A stretch of DNA of 64,000 bases. It comes from Cryptomeria japonica. Its lineage: Eukaryota > Streptophyta > Pinopsida > Cupressales > Cupressaceae. The stretch is taken from NCBI RefSeq assembly GCF_030272615.1, contig NC_081412.1:669686852-669750851 (forward strand), written 5' to 3'. Below the pieces are notes generated by a model. It saw nothing but the letters and a program-made list of their open reading frames with translations, did not search any database and was not told the origin of the DNA. Every line of letters starts with the position of its first letter. Position 1 is the first letter of the stretch. The translations under genes were made by a program, and so were the position numbers. Shown piece by piece: positions 12,482 through 23,517 of the stretch.

Positions 12482-12837
12482 TGTTGGTATTTTGGTATGG
12501 TTTTGTCATTGATGTCAACACCTGCTAAATACACCTACTTTGGAGATCCAACAACATTCACCGGCATTCAGTAAACTGTTCAAACAATCACCGGTATATG
12601 GTTAACCAATAGGATATAATGTTCACCGGTACCTGCAATGACATGGAAGACACTTGGTAATGTCGAAGACATCATGTGGACACTTTTCCTTGAAGTAATA
12701 TCATTGGTATATTCTTATTTTCATATTTGCTTTTACCGACAAATAGGTCTAGGTTATCTAGGGTTACACCAGCAGGTTTATCTTTTCCAGATCAGCATGG
12801 CACACTATGGAGATGATTTATTATTGTTATAAAAGCA

Positions 12838-12845
12838 TTAAGCCG
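12838..12845 (+). promoter_or_regulatory. TATA-like box in the C 5' LTR
   Basis: TATAAAAG about 360 bases into the LTR, also kept in the 3' LTR at 18449-18456, is a good candidate for the core promoter that would start the genomic RNA. In the sister element D the matching site is changed. Confidence 0.55.
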
Positions 12846-13490
12846 ACATGTTCAATCGGTTATTGCATCGGATATTGTATCATTTGTAAAATGTTTTATT
12901 GTATTATCTTGTAGAGCCAACCTACTAAAATTGGTCTTAGGGTATGGTATAAATGTAAGATCTTATTTGTAAGATCAAGTGTGGAATGTGAAAAAGATTT
13001 AAGGAAGGATATATGTGAGATCAAGTAGAGATATACACGAGGACATCATTTGAAGGTGAAGTTAGGTTTTTGTAGAAGCATATCAGCATTACACCGGTAC
13101 TGAATCTAGCATATGAAGATGCTATTTTGTGCAATACATTCTCATTGGATTTAACCATCCAACTGTAGTCAGTGTGACTCCCATTTGTGTTTGAGCAGTG
13201 AGCTCTAGGCTATTGGCCTTTCTGCATGTGCAGACCCCTATTTGTACACTTACTATCTGTAGTAGTATCATTTGATTGTGGGTAAGGTTTCCCATCGTGG
13301 TTTTTCCCCTTACAGGGTTTCCACGTACAAATATTTGTGTCATGTGTTGTGGTTGACTTTGTGCTTATGTTTCATGCATTAATTCTTACTAGTACAACAT
13401 TTTCTGTTAACACTGTTTACCGACACAACTAACTGTTTTACCAGTATTAAGCAATAAGTTGGTTAATAAGATTTTGGTTTGAATTTATTA

Positions 13491-13522
13491 GACAACTGAT
13501 TCACCCCCCCCTCTCAGTTGTC
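13491..13522 (+). promoter_or_regulatory. stem-loop with C-rich loop near the LTR end (C)
   Basis: GACAACTGA (13491-13499) pairs with TCAGTTGTC (13514-13522) around a TTCACC... C-rich loop, 16 bases before the primer site. The 3' LTR copy of C has changes in the right arm (TCAGCCGT) and extra pyrimidines in the loop. Confidence 0.6.
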
Positions 13523-13537
13523 CCCGGGACCTACAAT

Positions 13538-13549
13538 TGGTATCAGAGC
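13538..13549 (+). other. primer-binding site of element C
   Basis: TGGTATCAGAGC, complementary to the 3' end of initiator-Met tRNA, lies three bases after the LTR. It is the standard primer site of plant copia elements. Confidence 0.92.
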
Positions 13550-13593
13550 TTAGTCCTCTTTTTTGTGGAAGTTTAACAACTTGAGGAGATCCA

Positions 13594-16500
13594 ATGTCTA
13601 CTAATTATTTCAGAAAGGATAGTCCTAAACTTGATGGAACCAACTATGGAATATGGAAAATCAGAATGGAGACACATCTGAATTGCATTGGTAAAGACAT
13701 TTGGGAAGTTACTAAGAATGGTTATACTACTGCTATAGCTGGTCAGCCTGCTCCTATTACTTTAGCTAAAGATGAAGAAAATGATTGCAAAGCAAGAGAA
13801 GCACTTTTGAGCGCATTATCAGATCAACAAATCATGGGATTATCAAATAGATCTACTGCAAAAGCTATTTGGGATCATTTGGAAACACTGAATGAAGGGG
13901 ATTCCATAGTCAAAATTGCAAAACTTGAAAGCTTTCAAGTCAGGTATGAACATCTGAAAATGGAAGAAGATGAAAGAATTTATGCTTTTATGGAAAGAGT
14001 AAATGAAATTGTTTTAGGTATCAAATGTTGTGGAGGAACCTTGAGTGAAGATGAGATTGTTTCAAAAATCTTAAGAGGTTTGCCACTAGCATATAAAATG
14101 AAGGTTGCTGCTATTCATGAGTTGAGAACAATGCCTAATACATTAGTAACTAGGGATACATTGATTGGAAAACTTTCAGCTTTTGAAATTGAGGAATTTG
14201 GTCCTATTGCTACTATAAAAACTGATTTGGCCTTCAAAGCATCAACATCATCTGCTCCATCTTTTGACAAATCAGAATGGAGAGCCTTTTATGCAAGAGA
14301 ACTTGAAGAAGCCAGGAAGGAGAATGAAGAGCTTGAAGAACTTGAAGCACTATTTGCAAGAAAAATGCCAAAAGGTTCAATTGGAATTAAGTATGAAGGT
14401 AAAGCACCCTTTAAATGTTTCAACTACAATAAGATTGGTCATATGGCTTTAAGATGCCCTGATAGACATGCTAGACTAATAGAAGAAGCTAGAAGGACAT
14501 ACAAACCTAATCCTAAATATCAGAGATACAAATTTAAGAAAAACAAAGATAAATCTTGTTACATTGCTGATGAAGGTGTGACTGATGATTCTGATGAGGA
14601 TCCAGCAGACAATGGATGGGTCTTTGTTGTTATAACAGAAGATCAACCGGTACCTATTGCTCCATCGGTAGAACAAGCCCTAGTAGCTAAAGTTGAATCA
14701 AAGGATGAATGGATTATTGACTCAGGATGCTCACATCACATGACTAGAGACAAAGGCAAATTCTTGAACTTTCAAGAATACAATGGAGGTTTAGTAAGAT
14801 TCAGAGATGACAAAGTCTGTTCAATCAAAGGTAAGGGTTCAATATCTCTTGATGGTAAGCATAACACTGACAATGTTTACTATGTTGAAGGATTAAAACA
14901 CAATCTTTTAAGTGTTGGTCAACTAGTTGAGAAAGGTTTTCAGTTACAATTTAAAAATGGAAAATGCAAAATCATGGATAGAACTAGTTTGGAAATTGCA
15001 ACCGATAAGTAGACTAGAGGTAATATCTTTCATTTGAATAACAGTGAAAAGGCAATCTTAATTGCACATATAGATGAAAGTTGGCTATGGCATATAAGAC
15101 TATGTCATATAAATTTTGATTGCATGGTAAAAATCAGTACTTCTAAGGCAGTTAGAGATCTACCTAAAATTGTGAAACCTCATAATACAATTTGCAAGGA
15201 ATGTCAATTTGGAAAACAGGTTAGAGCTAGTTTCAAAAGTATTCCAGAAAAATCCAATAATGCTCTTGAGTTAATTCACACTAATTTATGTGGTCCAGCT
15301 AGAACTAAAAGTTTACAAGGTGATAGATATTTCATGCTAATTATTGATGATTATTCTAGAATGTGTTGGGTTACTTTTCTCAGGGAAAAATCAGAAGCAC
15401 TTGGGAAGTTCAAACTATTCAAAGCAATGGTTGAAAATGAAATTGGTAAGAAAATTAAATGTTTAAGATCGGATCAAGGAGGAGAATTCACATCTAGAGA
15501 TTTTAATACATTATGTGAAGTAAATGGAATCAAAAGACAACTATCTGCACCTTGGACACCACAACAGAATGGAGTTGTTGAAAGGAAAAATAGAACTATT
15601 TTGGATGCAGCAAGAAGTATGTTATCAGAAGCAAATCTACCACATGTGTACTGGAGAGAGGCAGTAAGCATTGCTATCTATACATTCAACAAAGTTCACA
15701 TCAAAGGTGAAACTGGTAAGACCTCTCATGAACTATGGTTTGGTAATACTCTTACTCTTAAATATTTCAGAATTTTTGGAAGTAAATGTTATATTAGAAG
15801 AGATGAGTATATTGGCAAGTTTGATCCTAGAAGTGATGAAGGAATATTTCTTGGTTATTCATCTAAGACTAAAGCTTATAGATGCTTTAATAAAAGATTA
15901 TAGAAAATTGTTGAGAGTACAAATGTAAAGATTGATGAACAATTCAGAGGAACTTCAAGGTATATAGACTCTGAACCGGTAACAGGAATTATGACAAATG
16001 AACCAACAGTAAATCCACCGGTACAGAATGATGATCTAGTTACTCCGGTATCATCAGAGGATACCATAGTAATTGAAGAACAACAACAGTGTAAGACACC
16101 TTGGTATGTAAGACTGAATCATTCTGAAGATCAGATAATTGGAAGCAAATTTAAAGGAGTCATGATAAGAGGAAGATTGGCAAATGAAGAAGTATGTCTT
16201 ATTTCTCAAATTGAACCATTATTTATCAATGAGGCATGTGAAGATAAATTTTGGATTAAAGCTATGGAAGAAGAATTAAGACAAATTGAGAAAAATAATA
16301 CTTGGACATTAGTTCCCCGGCCTGAAAATAAAAATGTAATTGGAACCAAATGGGTATTTAGAAACAAACTCAATGAAGATGGTAAGGTTGTCAGGAATAA
16401 AGCAAGACTAGTGTGTAAGGGATATTCTCAAAAAGAAGGAGTTGATTACAATGAAACCTTTGCACCGGTAGCCAGAATTGAGGCAGTTAGATTATTCTTG

Positions 16501-17748
16501 GCCTTTGCAGCTCACAAGGATTACAAAGTTTATCAAATGGATATTAAATGTGCATTTTTGAATGGATATCTTGAAGAGGAAGTCTATATTGAACAACCTA
16601 ATGGATTTTCTTTGACAGATAACAATGATATGGTTTGCAGATTAAGAAAATCTCTGTATGGACTAAAACAAGCTCCAAGAGCCTGGTATGCAAGATTGGA
16701 TAAGTATCTTTTAAAAATTGGTTTTACTAAAAGAAATGCAGATAGCAATTTATACTACAAAGTAACTAATGATGACATTTTGATTATGGAAGTATTTGTT
16801 GATGATATAATCTTTGGAGGAGAAGATGGATTATGCAAAGAATTTTCTCTTAAAATGCAACATGAATTTTAAATGTCTATGATTGGAGAAATAAAATTCT
16901 TTTTAGGATTGCAGATTTAAAAGACTGATAAAGGCATATTTTTGAGTCAATCTAAGTACTTGAAAGAACTACTCAAGAAATTTGGGATGGAGAACTCTAA
17001 ACTGGTAAGCACACCTATCACTACAAATGACAAATTATCTCAAAGGGATGAATCTACACCTATTAATCCAACTAGATACAAATCTATGATAGGAGGTTTA
17101 CTGTATTTGACACAAACGAGACCTGATATTATGAATGTAGTATGTATAGTTTCTAGATTTCAGAGTAATCCCAAGGAAAATCATGAATCAGTAGTAAAAA
17201 GGATTTTCTGGTACTTACAAGGCACAACAAATCTTGGATTATGGTATCCTAAAGATGAAAATTTTGATCTATATGCATACACAGATGCAAATTGGGCAGG
17301 AGATGTGGATGATAGAAAGAGCACCACTGGAGGAGCATTCTTTCTTGGAAAGAGATTAGTTTCTTGGTTAAGTAAGAAACAAAGTTGTACATCTTGATCA
17401 ACAGCAGAATTAGAATATGTTGCAGCAGCAACAAACTGTACACAGGTACTTTGGCTTAAGCAAATGTTGAAAGACATAAAGGTAAAATGCAAGGAACCTA
17501 TTACTATATATTGTGATAACACTGCAGCAATTGATATATCTAAGAATCCAATATTACATTCTAAAACAAAACATGTTTCTATCAAACTAAATTTTCTAAG
17601 GGAAAAAGTTGAAGAAAAGGAAATAAAACTGGTTTATGTAAATACTAAAGAAAAACTTGCAAATATTTTTACAAAACCTTTGCCTAAGGAAACTTTTGAG
17701 TATCTCAGAGATCAGCTCGGAGTCTTACCACCACCAGTAGAGACTTAG
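13594..17748 (+). pseudogene. element C copia gag-pol, one frame with five stops
   Basis: The polyprotein is about 1384 codons in a single frame, from the ATG at 13594 (58 bases after the LTR) to TAG 17746-17748. UBN2-type gag covers about residues 1-270. The zinc knuckle near residue 275 reads CFNYNKIGH, with the second Cys lost. Protease has DSG at residue 376. The GAG-pre-integrase and HHCC regions follow. In the integrase core the first catalytic Asp is changed to Asn (HTNLCGP, codon 15283). The later SDQGGEF Asp and NGVVER Glu are kept. RT has FVDD at 16795-16806, and RNase H has DANWAGD. Premature stops are TAG 15010, TAG 15901, TAA 16870, TAA 16918 and TGA 17395; there are no frameshifts. 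The broken zinc knuckle and integrase mean it could not act even with read-through. The sister copy is D. Confidence 0.95.
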
Positions 17749-18115
17749 ACAGTTGATGATTGTCATCAACTGATAGAATTAAATGGACAAATCTTTTATT
17801 CCAGTGTTTGATGAGGAAGCTACTTCTCAGGGGGAGTAGTTGGTATATAGAATTGGTTGGTATTTTGTATGAACTTGACCTTTTTGTGACTTTGGCATTT
17901 GATGTCAAAGGGGGAGAGATATATGGAAAAACATTCAAGAAAAATATATGGAAAAATGCATTATCCTTTTGAGGAGAGATTGGTATTGTAAATAAATCTT
18001 TGTATAAACACATATTACTCCCAGGGGGAGAATTGGTTTTTGTACTTGGCATTTCTATTTTGGCACTTTGATGGTTTTTCCATCCTATGTTGCCATCAAT
18101 GCTAAAGGGGGAGAT
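17749..18115 (+). other. element C 3' UTR with repeated purine tracts
   Basis: No gene is present. Four purine runs of the GGGGGAG type occur at 17829-17837, 17907-17919, 18023-18032 and 18104-18114. The last abuts the LTR and is the polypurine tract proper. The same pattern is seen in A and, reversed, in D. Confidence 0.7.
18104..18114 (+). other. polypurine tract of element C
   Basis: AAAGGGGGAGA ends one base before the 3' LTR and would prime plus-strand synthesis. Confidence 0.85.
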
Positions 18116-19159
18116 TGTTGGTATTTTGGTATGGTTTTGTCATTGATGTCAACACCTACTTTGGAGATCCAACAACATTCACCGGCAATCAGTAAACTGC
18201 TCAAACAATCACCGGTATATGGTTAACTGGTAGGATATAATGTTCACCGGTACCTGCAATGACATGGAAGACACTTGGTAATGTCGAAGACATCATGTGG
18301 ACACTTTTACTTGAAGTAATATCATTGGTATATTCTTATTTGCATATTTGCTTTTACCAACAAATAGGTCCAGGTTATCTAGGGTTACACCGGTAGGTTT
18401 ATCTTTTCTAGATCAGCATGGCATGCTATGGAGATGATTTATTATTGTTATAAAAGCATTAAGCTAACATGTTCAATTGGTTATTGCATCGGATATTGTA
18501 TGATTTGTAAAATGTTTTATTGTATTATCTTGTAGAGCCAACCTACTTAAATTGGTCTTAGGGTATGGTATAAGTGTAAGATCTTATTTGTAAGATCAAG
18601 TGTGGAATGCAAAAAATATTTAAGGAAGGATATATGTGAGATCAAGCAAAGATATACACAAGGACATCATTTGAAGGTGAAGTTAGGTTTTTGTAGAAGC
18701 ATATCAGCATTACACTGGTACTGAATCCAGCATATGAAGATGCTATTTTGTGCAGTACATTCTCATTGGATTTAACCATCCAATTGTAGTCAGTGTGACT
18801 CCCATTTGTGTTTGAGCAGTGAGCTCTAGGCTGTTGGCCTTTCTGCATGTGCAGACCCCTCTTTGTACACTTACTATGTGCAGTAGTATCATCTGATTGT
18901 GGGTAAGGTTTCCCACCGTGGTTTTTCCCCTTATAGGGTTTCCACATACAAATATTTGTGTCATGTGTTGTGGTTGACTTTGTGCTTATGTTTCATGCAT
19001 TAATTCTTACCGGTACAACATTTTCTGTTAACACTATTTACTGGCACAACTAACTATTTTACGAGTATTAAGCAATAAGTTGGTTAATAAGATTTTGGTT
19101 TGAATTTATTAGACAACTGATTCACCTCCCCCTCCTCTCAGCCGTCCCTAGGACCTACA
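18116..19159 (+). repeat. 3' LTR of element C (1044 bp)
   Basis: It starts TGTTGG and ends CCTACA, and is followed by GATGG and the rest of the B LTR. It aligns to 12482-13535 throughout. Confidence 0.95.
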
Positions 19160-19164
19160 GATGG

Positions 19165-19586
19165 TTAGACTTCAAGCCATTGTTGTAGTTGCTCAAATGA
19201 ATAGTGAACCAGTTTGGTATTAGAAGCCAAATGTGAACCGAATGGGAGAGAGTTCTGATAGCTATTAAGCAATTTGTAATTGGAATTTGACTTGTGTGGT
19301 TTTTGTTTCATCTGGAATGATTGTTTGACTGAGTGAAAGGAAATCTGCAGACTGAACTTTATTGTATTTAACATACTGATAATAAAGTTATTTTCTATTG
19401 GTGGTGGGTTTTTCTCCTGAAAGGGTTTTCCCATGTTAACTTAGTGTGTTCTATCTCTATGTTGTTTAATTGTGTATGCTCATGCTTGTTCCATATTCTG
19501 AAAAGATGCAAATTTGTGAACACTAGTTTGTTTTCCCTTGCAAATTGACATTAGGGAAGCGAATTTCTACACTTGCTTTCCTTATA
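19165..19586 (+). repeat. 3' LTR of element B, right part
   Basis: It continues the B LTR after the C insertion and matches 7189-7609. It ends CTTATA where the 5' LTR ends CTTACA, so the terminal CA has become TA. Confidence 0.85.
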
Positions 19587-21101
19587 GATCGGCTCATCAT
19601 TATTAAATGTAGATAATGAGTAGGTCTGTGTTCACATGAGGAAAATCATAGTAGGATTTAAATTGAGTAAGTTCTTCTAATGTGTCAAATATATATATGG
19701 TGGTTTGTACAAGGAATTTGCATAGTAGATTGAAGTGCAATTCAACCGTAGAGAATTGAATTTTAGAAGGCTTGAAAGATTCAAATATGGAGGGTTCTAC
19801 AAGAAAGAGGAAGGCCATTGAAGTCTTTGATAGTGCCTCAAAGAAATCTAAAGGTGGAAAAAGCATGCAGAAGGGGAAGTTGAATTAGGACATGATCGAC
19901 CGGATGAACTCACCAGAGCGAAGTCTTAAAGGTCTTAGGTTAATTTTCCTATCCGTGATCAACTAGAGGATGATTATAAGAAAATTGGTGATGTCTGGAC
20001 TAGGGTTTGGGGGCATGAATTGTTCATGTACCATTAATCACGAAGATAGAAGCAAATTCCAATACATAATCCATGGATTATTGGTCTAGGTAGGCTCGTA
20101 GTTCCAAATGTATTTGTGAATATTGAATTGTTGAAAACCTTTGTTAAGAACTACAATGCTATGAAGTGATGCATTTATTCGCTTCAATATAGACACAATC
20201 TATGAAGTGTTTGATCTGATTTATGAAGTAGATGTACCTCTATCCTTTGAGGAATTGGAAGAAGAATATAGAACCATGGACACGACCTATCAAGGATGGA
20301 GCTTAGCTATCCACAGGGAAGAGAAAGTGAAGCTAATTGATGAAGATGGTCCACCCTATGATGTAAATATTTTTAGATAGTATTTACAATACACATATGC
20401 TGATAGGTAGTAGGAGTGGAAGCTTCAGATGTAGCATGAATGGGGCCATTGGTTCTTGCAGCAGACATTCAAAGGCATGAACCAAGATAGTTTGATTATG
20501 CAACCTATCTGGTCGACAAACTACATGAGGGTTTTTTGAATCTTCAGAATAACCCTGACAAGTCCTTCAAGCATTATTCACTATTTATGCATATTTTTTT
20601 GTTCTATAGAAGATTTAAAGGACTATGGCCAAATGGATTAAGGGTAAATCCTCAAGGCAAGGATGGATAGGATCATCTTGTATAGTTGTGGGTGTCATTG
20701 TGGGATTTGAGGTATGATAAATCTCACTATGTGAGATTTGAGGAATTTTTTGTTAAACCAGTGTTCAAGGTTTATAATGTGTCATGTGAAGGGTCATTCT
20801 CAGAAGTGATTAAAAGATTTCTTAGGCCACATGAATGAAAAGATACTAGAGTCAACCATAATTGGGGAGATTGGTATACTTGTAGCGATTTCATATTTGT
20901 TAGGGTTTTTGGATTCGAAGGTGCTCTGTATGTGCTACCAAAGCCTATGCCAAACCAAATTGATTACTTGGAGATTGTGAGACAATTGAGTGTCTCTAAT
21001 TCACAACACTTTCTGGGTGCCCACAAGCAAGCCTTCTTACCTAGGACTCTTCAATTTGGAGATTTCAAAATAGTCTCTACCAGAGCTTATGAATCCATAA
21101 G

Positions 21102-22603
21102 TAGGAAGCTAGTGGATGAATTCAATATGTATATAAACACGCCAAGGAAGAACTACGACCTAGAAGGTTACATCCACATGTTAAAAAAAAAAAAACCTGG
21201 GAGATTATCTCCATGAGTATAATGACTATGAGGATCTGTGTAAGAAAAAAGAGTTAGAAGAACTTGCAAATGTTGTTGATGACTTGAAAAGAAGATTGGA
21301 AGAAAGGAAGCAAAGACTTGGGGATCTAGAAGGAGAAGAGGAACATGATGTGGAATCTGATTCTGGGGAGAAAGAAATAGTTTCTAATCTTCAAGTACCT
21401 AAAAAAGAAGATGAACCAAATGCTCGAGATAACTATGTAGCAACATTGAATGTAGATTAAAATGCTAGGCTAGAAAAGAATACATCTTTTGTATCAGATG
21501 ATGAATTTGTTAAGTCAAAGGAGTTTAAGTCCTTTTTGTATCATTTTAAAGGAAAGAAATTCAGAGATGCAATGCCAGATGTGACACTAGAGAATGAGAC
21601 AAAAATGCTCAGGAAGATGAAGGAAGAAATTAATTTCAAGTTAGAGAACATGACCCCTCAAAGGGGAAGACAACTTCTTGTAGAGGCAAGAATCATTCTT
21701 TTCCCAAGCTGGGACCTCAGTGCATCTTTTATTTTTGATAGCTTGTTACATTCGGATAAGAAATATTTTAAGTTAGACATTCAGAGTGTTAATGGTATTT
21801 TTATTGGATCAAGATATGATCCATATGATGAGGCTATGCTTATATGGGCCCTCTATCCCTCAAATAAGAGGCCAAAGATTATAGATTTTGACAAGGCCTT
21901 TGGCCATATGATGAAAAAAAAAGTTGGAGAAATAGATCCCATGGTAACAAAAAAGATGGGGATAGATCTTTCAAAGTTGAACAAAGCTCAAATGAAAATG
22001 GAAATCACAGAAAAGGAAAAATAAAAAGCTTTGTATGAATAATTATTGAAGAGAGGTGGTCATCTAGTGCCACAGATTAAAGATGGTTCAAAGATAAAAA
22101 AATAGGTATGATGAATTATTACAGGAGTACAATAAGTTAAAGAAATAGATGTGAACTATTAGAGTGGATGCAACATGTGTGTTAATCACTAAAAGATATG
22201 AGAATTTGTAGAAAGTATTAGAGGAATTATAGACTATTTATCAAAAAAATATGGATAATACTGTATCACCAGAGAATTTATGATATATTAAATTTGTTAT
22301 TGCAAGATAAAACATAGAGTGACAAAGTTGTCAGCAAGGTCAAGAAATTAATTAATGCTCATGATAAATTTACATCTGAATTAAAAACTGAATATGAGGA
22401 GTGTCAATGGATTATCCAACATGGATTTCCAGGTGTTGTGGATGATACAGGGATGATAAAGGATAAAGGCCAATGGATTTCTAATTGCAGATCACTACTT
22501 AGTGCAACCCTTAACATCGCCCATGCAGATACCTTGGACATAACTGAAATAGGGGAACAACTGGAGAATTTTGTTACATTGGAACTGGCAGTTAGAGATA
22601 TCA
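21102..22603 (+). repeat. tandem duplication, first unit (about 1.5 kb)
   Basis: It matches 22604-23436 at high identity over both ends: the segment after AGGAAGCTA...GATGAATTCAAT, and the segment starting GAATATGAGGAGTGTCA at 22390 and 23222. The junction lies near 22603, where GATATCAAT runs straight into TAGGAAGCTAATTG. Confidence 0.85.
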
Positions 22604-23436
22604 ATTAGGAAGCTAATTGATGAATTCAATCTTTATATACACACACCAAGGAAGAACTACGACCCATAAGGTTACATCTACATGTGCAGAAAAAAACAAA
22701 ACCTGGGATATTATCTCCATGAGTATGATCACTATGAGGATCTGTGCAAGAACAAAGAGTTAGAAGAAATTGCAAATTTTGTTGATGACTTGGAAAGAAG
22801 ATTGGAAGAAAGGAAGCAAAGACTTGGGGATTTGGAAGGAGAAGAAGAACAGGATGTGGAGAGTTATTCTAGAGAGAATGAAATAGTTTCTAATCTTCAA
22901 GTACCTAAAAAAGAAGATGAACTAGATGCTCAAGACAAAATTGTAGCAACATTGAATGTAGATTCAGACGCTAGTCTAGAAGAGCATACATCTTTTGTAT
23001 CAGATGATGAATTTGTTAAGTCAAAGGAGTTTAAGTCCTTTTTGTATCATTTTAAAGGAAAGAAATTAAGAGATGCAATGCTAGATGTGACACCAAAGAA
23101 TTAAGTAGAAATGCTTAGGAAGATGAAGGTAGAAATTAATTCTGAGTTAGAGAACATGACCCCTAAAAGGGGAAGAAATTAATTAATGCTTATGATAAAT
23201 CTACAACTAAATTAAAAATTGAATATGAGGAGTGTCAGGGGATTATCCAACATGGATTCACAAGTGTTGTGGATGATACAAGGATGATAAAGCATAAAGG
23301 CCAATGGATTTTTGATTGTAGATCACTACTCAGTGAAACCCTTAACATTGCCCATGTGGATACCTTGGACATAACTGAAATAGGGGAACAACTCGATAAT
23401 TTTGTTACATTGGAAGTGGTAGTAAGAGATATCATC
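22604..23436 (+). repeat. tandem duplication, second unit with internal deletion
   Basis: This copy lacks about 675 bases present in unit 1 between about 21667 and 22342. The break in unit 2 lies near 23175, and the flanks share the microhomology AAGA. The unit keeps coding similarity (22682-23104 and 23269-23516), so the duplication happened while the ORF was less decayed. Confidence 0.8.
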
Positions 23437-23517
23437 TTTAACACTTGCACCTATACAAATGAAGGATATCTTTGGTATATTCAAAAGTGTGATCACAGGC
23501 TAGATGGAAAAAGTTAA

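Larger units (their letters stand above)
12482..13535 (+). repeat. 5' LTR of element C (1054 bp)
   Basis: It starts TGTTGG and ends CCTACA, three bases before the primer site. It pairs with 18116-19159. A short extra stretch near 12525-12535 is absent from the 3' copy, which explains the length difference. Confidence 0.95.
12482..19159 (+). mobile_element. Ty1/copia element C, full length (6678 bp)
   Basis: All parts are present: 5' LTR, primer site, a gag-pol in one frame, polypurine tract, 3' LTR and an exact 5-bp target duplication. It sits inside the 3' LTR of B. The two LTRs differ by about 4% in the first 500 bases by eye, mostly as C/T and G/A changes, so the insertion is not recent. 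The polyprotein is closely related to that of D on the other strand. The words ACCGGT and CCGG recur in C's LTRs and coding region. Confidence 0.96.
6495..19586 (+). mobile_element. Ty1/copia element B, complete but split by element C
   Basis: Two matching LTRs flank a copia gag-pol. The 5' LTR is 6495-7609. The 3' LTR starts at 11795, is interrupted at 12482 by element C, and resumes at 19165, ending near 19586. The two parts of the 3' LTR add up to about 1109 bp, against 1115 bp for the 5' LTR, which confirms the interruption. Without C the element is about 6.4 kb. No matching 5-bp target duplication is visible (CATAT on the left, GATCG on the right), so the copy may be recombinant or its ends decayed. 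The coding region has more stops and frameshifts than C or D, so B looks older. Confidence 0.88.
19797..23516 (+). pseudogene. decayed ORF of an unrecognised protein family
   Basis: I do not recognise this family. Coding-like sequence can be followed from an ATG at 19797 (basic start, STRKRKAIEVFDSASKKSKGGK) through frame changes and stops. A middle part (about 20190-20330) reads DTIYEVFDLIYEVDVPLSFE. A hydrophobic part follows (20932-21180). Then comes an acidic, probably coiled-coil part with DLKRRLEERKQRLGDLEGEEE (about 21270-21345), and a C-terminal part (21536-22021). An A-run at 21183-21195 shifts the frame; the second copy has a mixed sequence there and reads through. The second half is tandemly duplicated from about 22604. 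No RT, integrase or transposase motif is visible. It may be an extra ORF of a large element, or a host gene family carried by repeats. Confidence 0.55.

Noticed and set aside
12288-12521. Minus-strand frame across the B/C junction
   Set aside because: It spans two elements joined by insertion, so it cannot be an old gene and has no motif.
13081-13330. Conserved block in LTRs that reads as peptide on the minus strand in several copies
   Set aside because: The same peptide-like frames recur only because the LTRs are copies of one another. Stops interrupt them in some copies and there is no start context.
17181-17585. 134-codon minus frame over the C RNase H
   Set aside because: It is an antisense shadow of clear copia coding sequence in the other direction.
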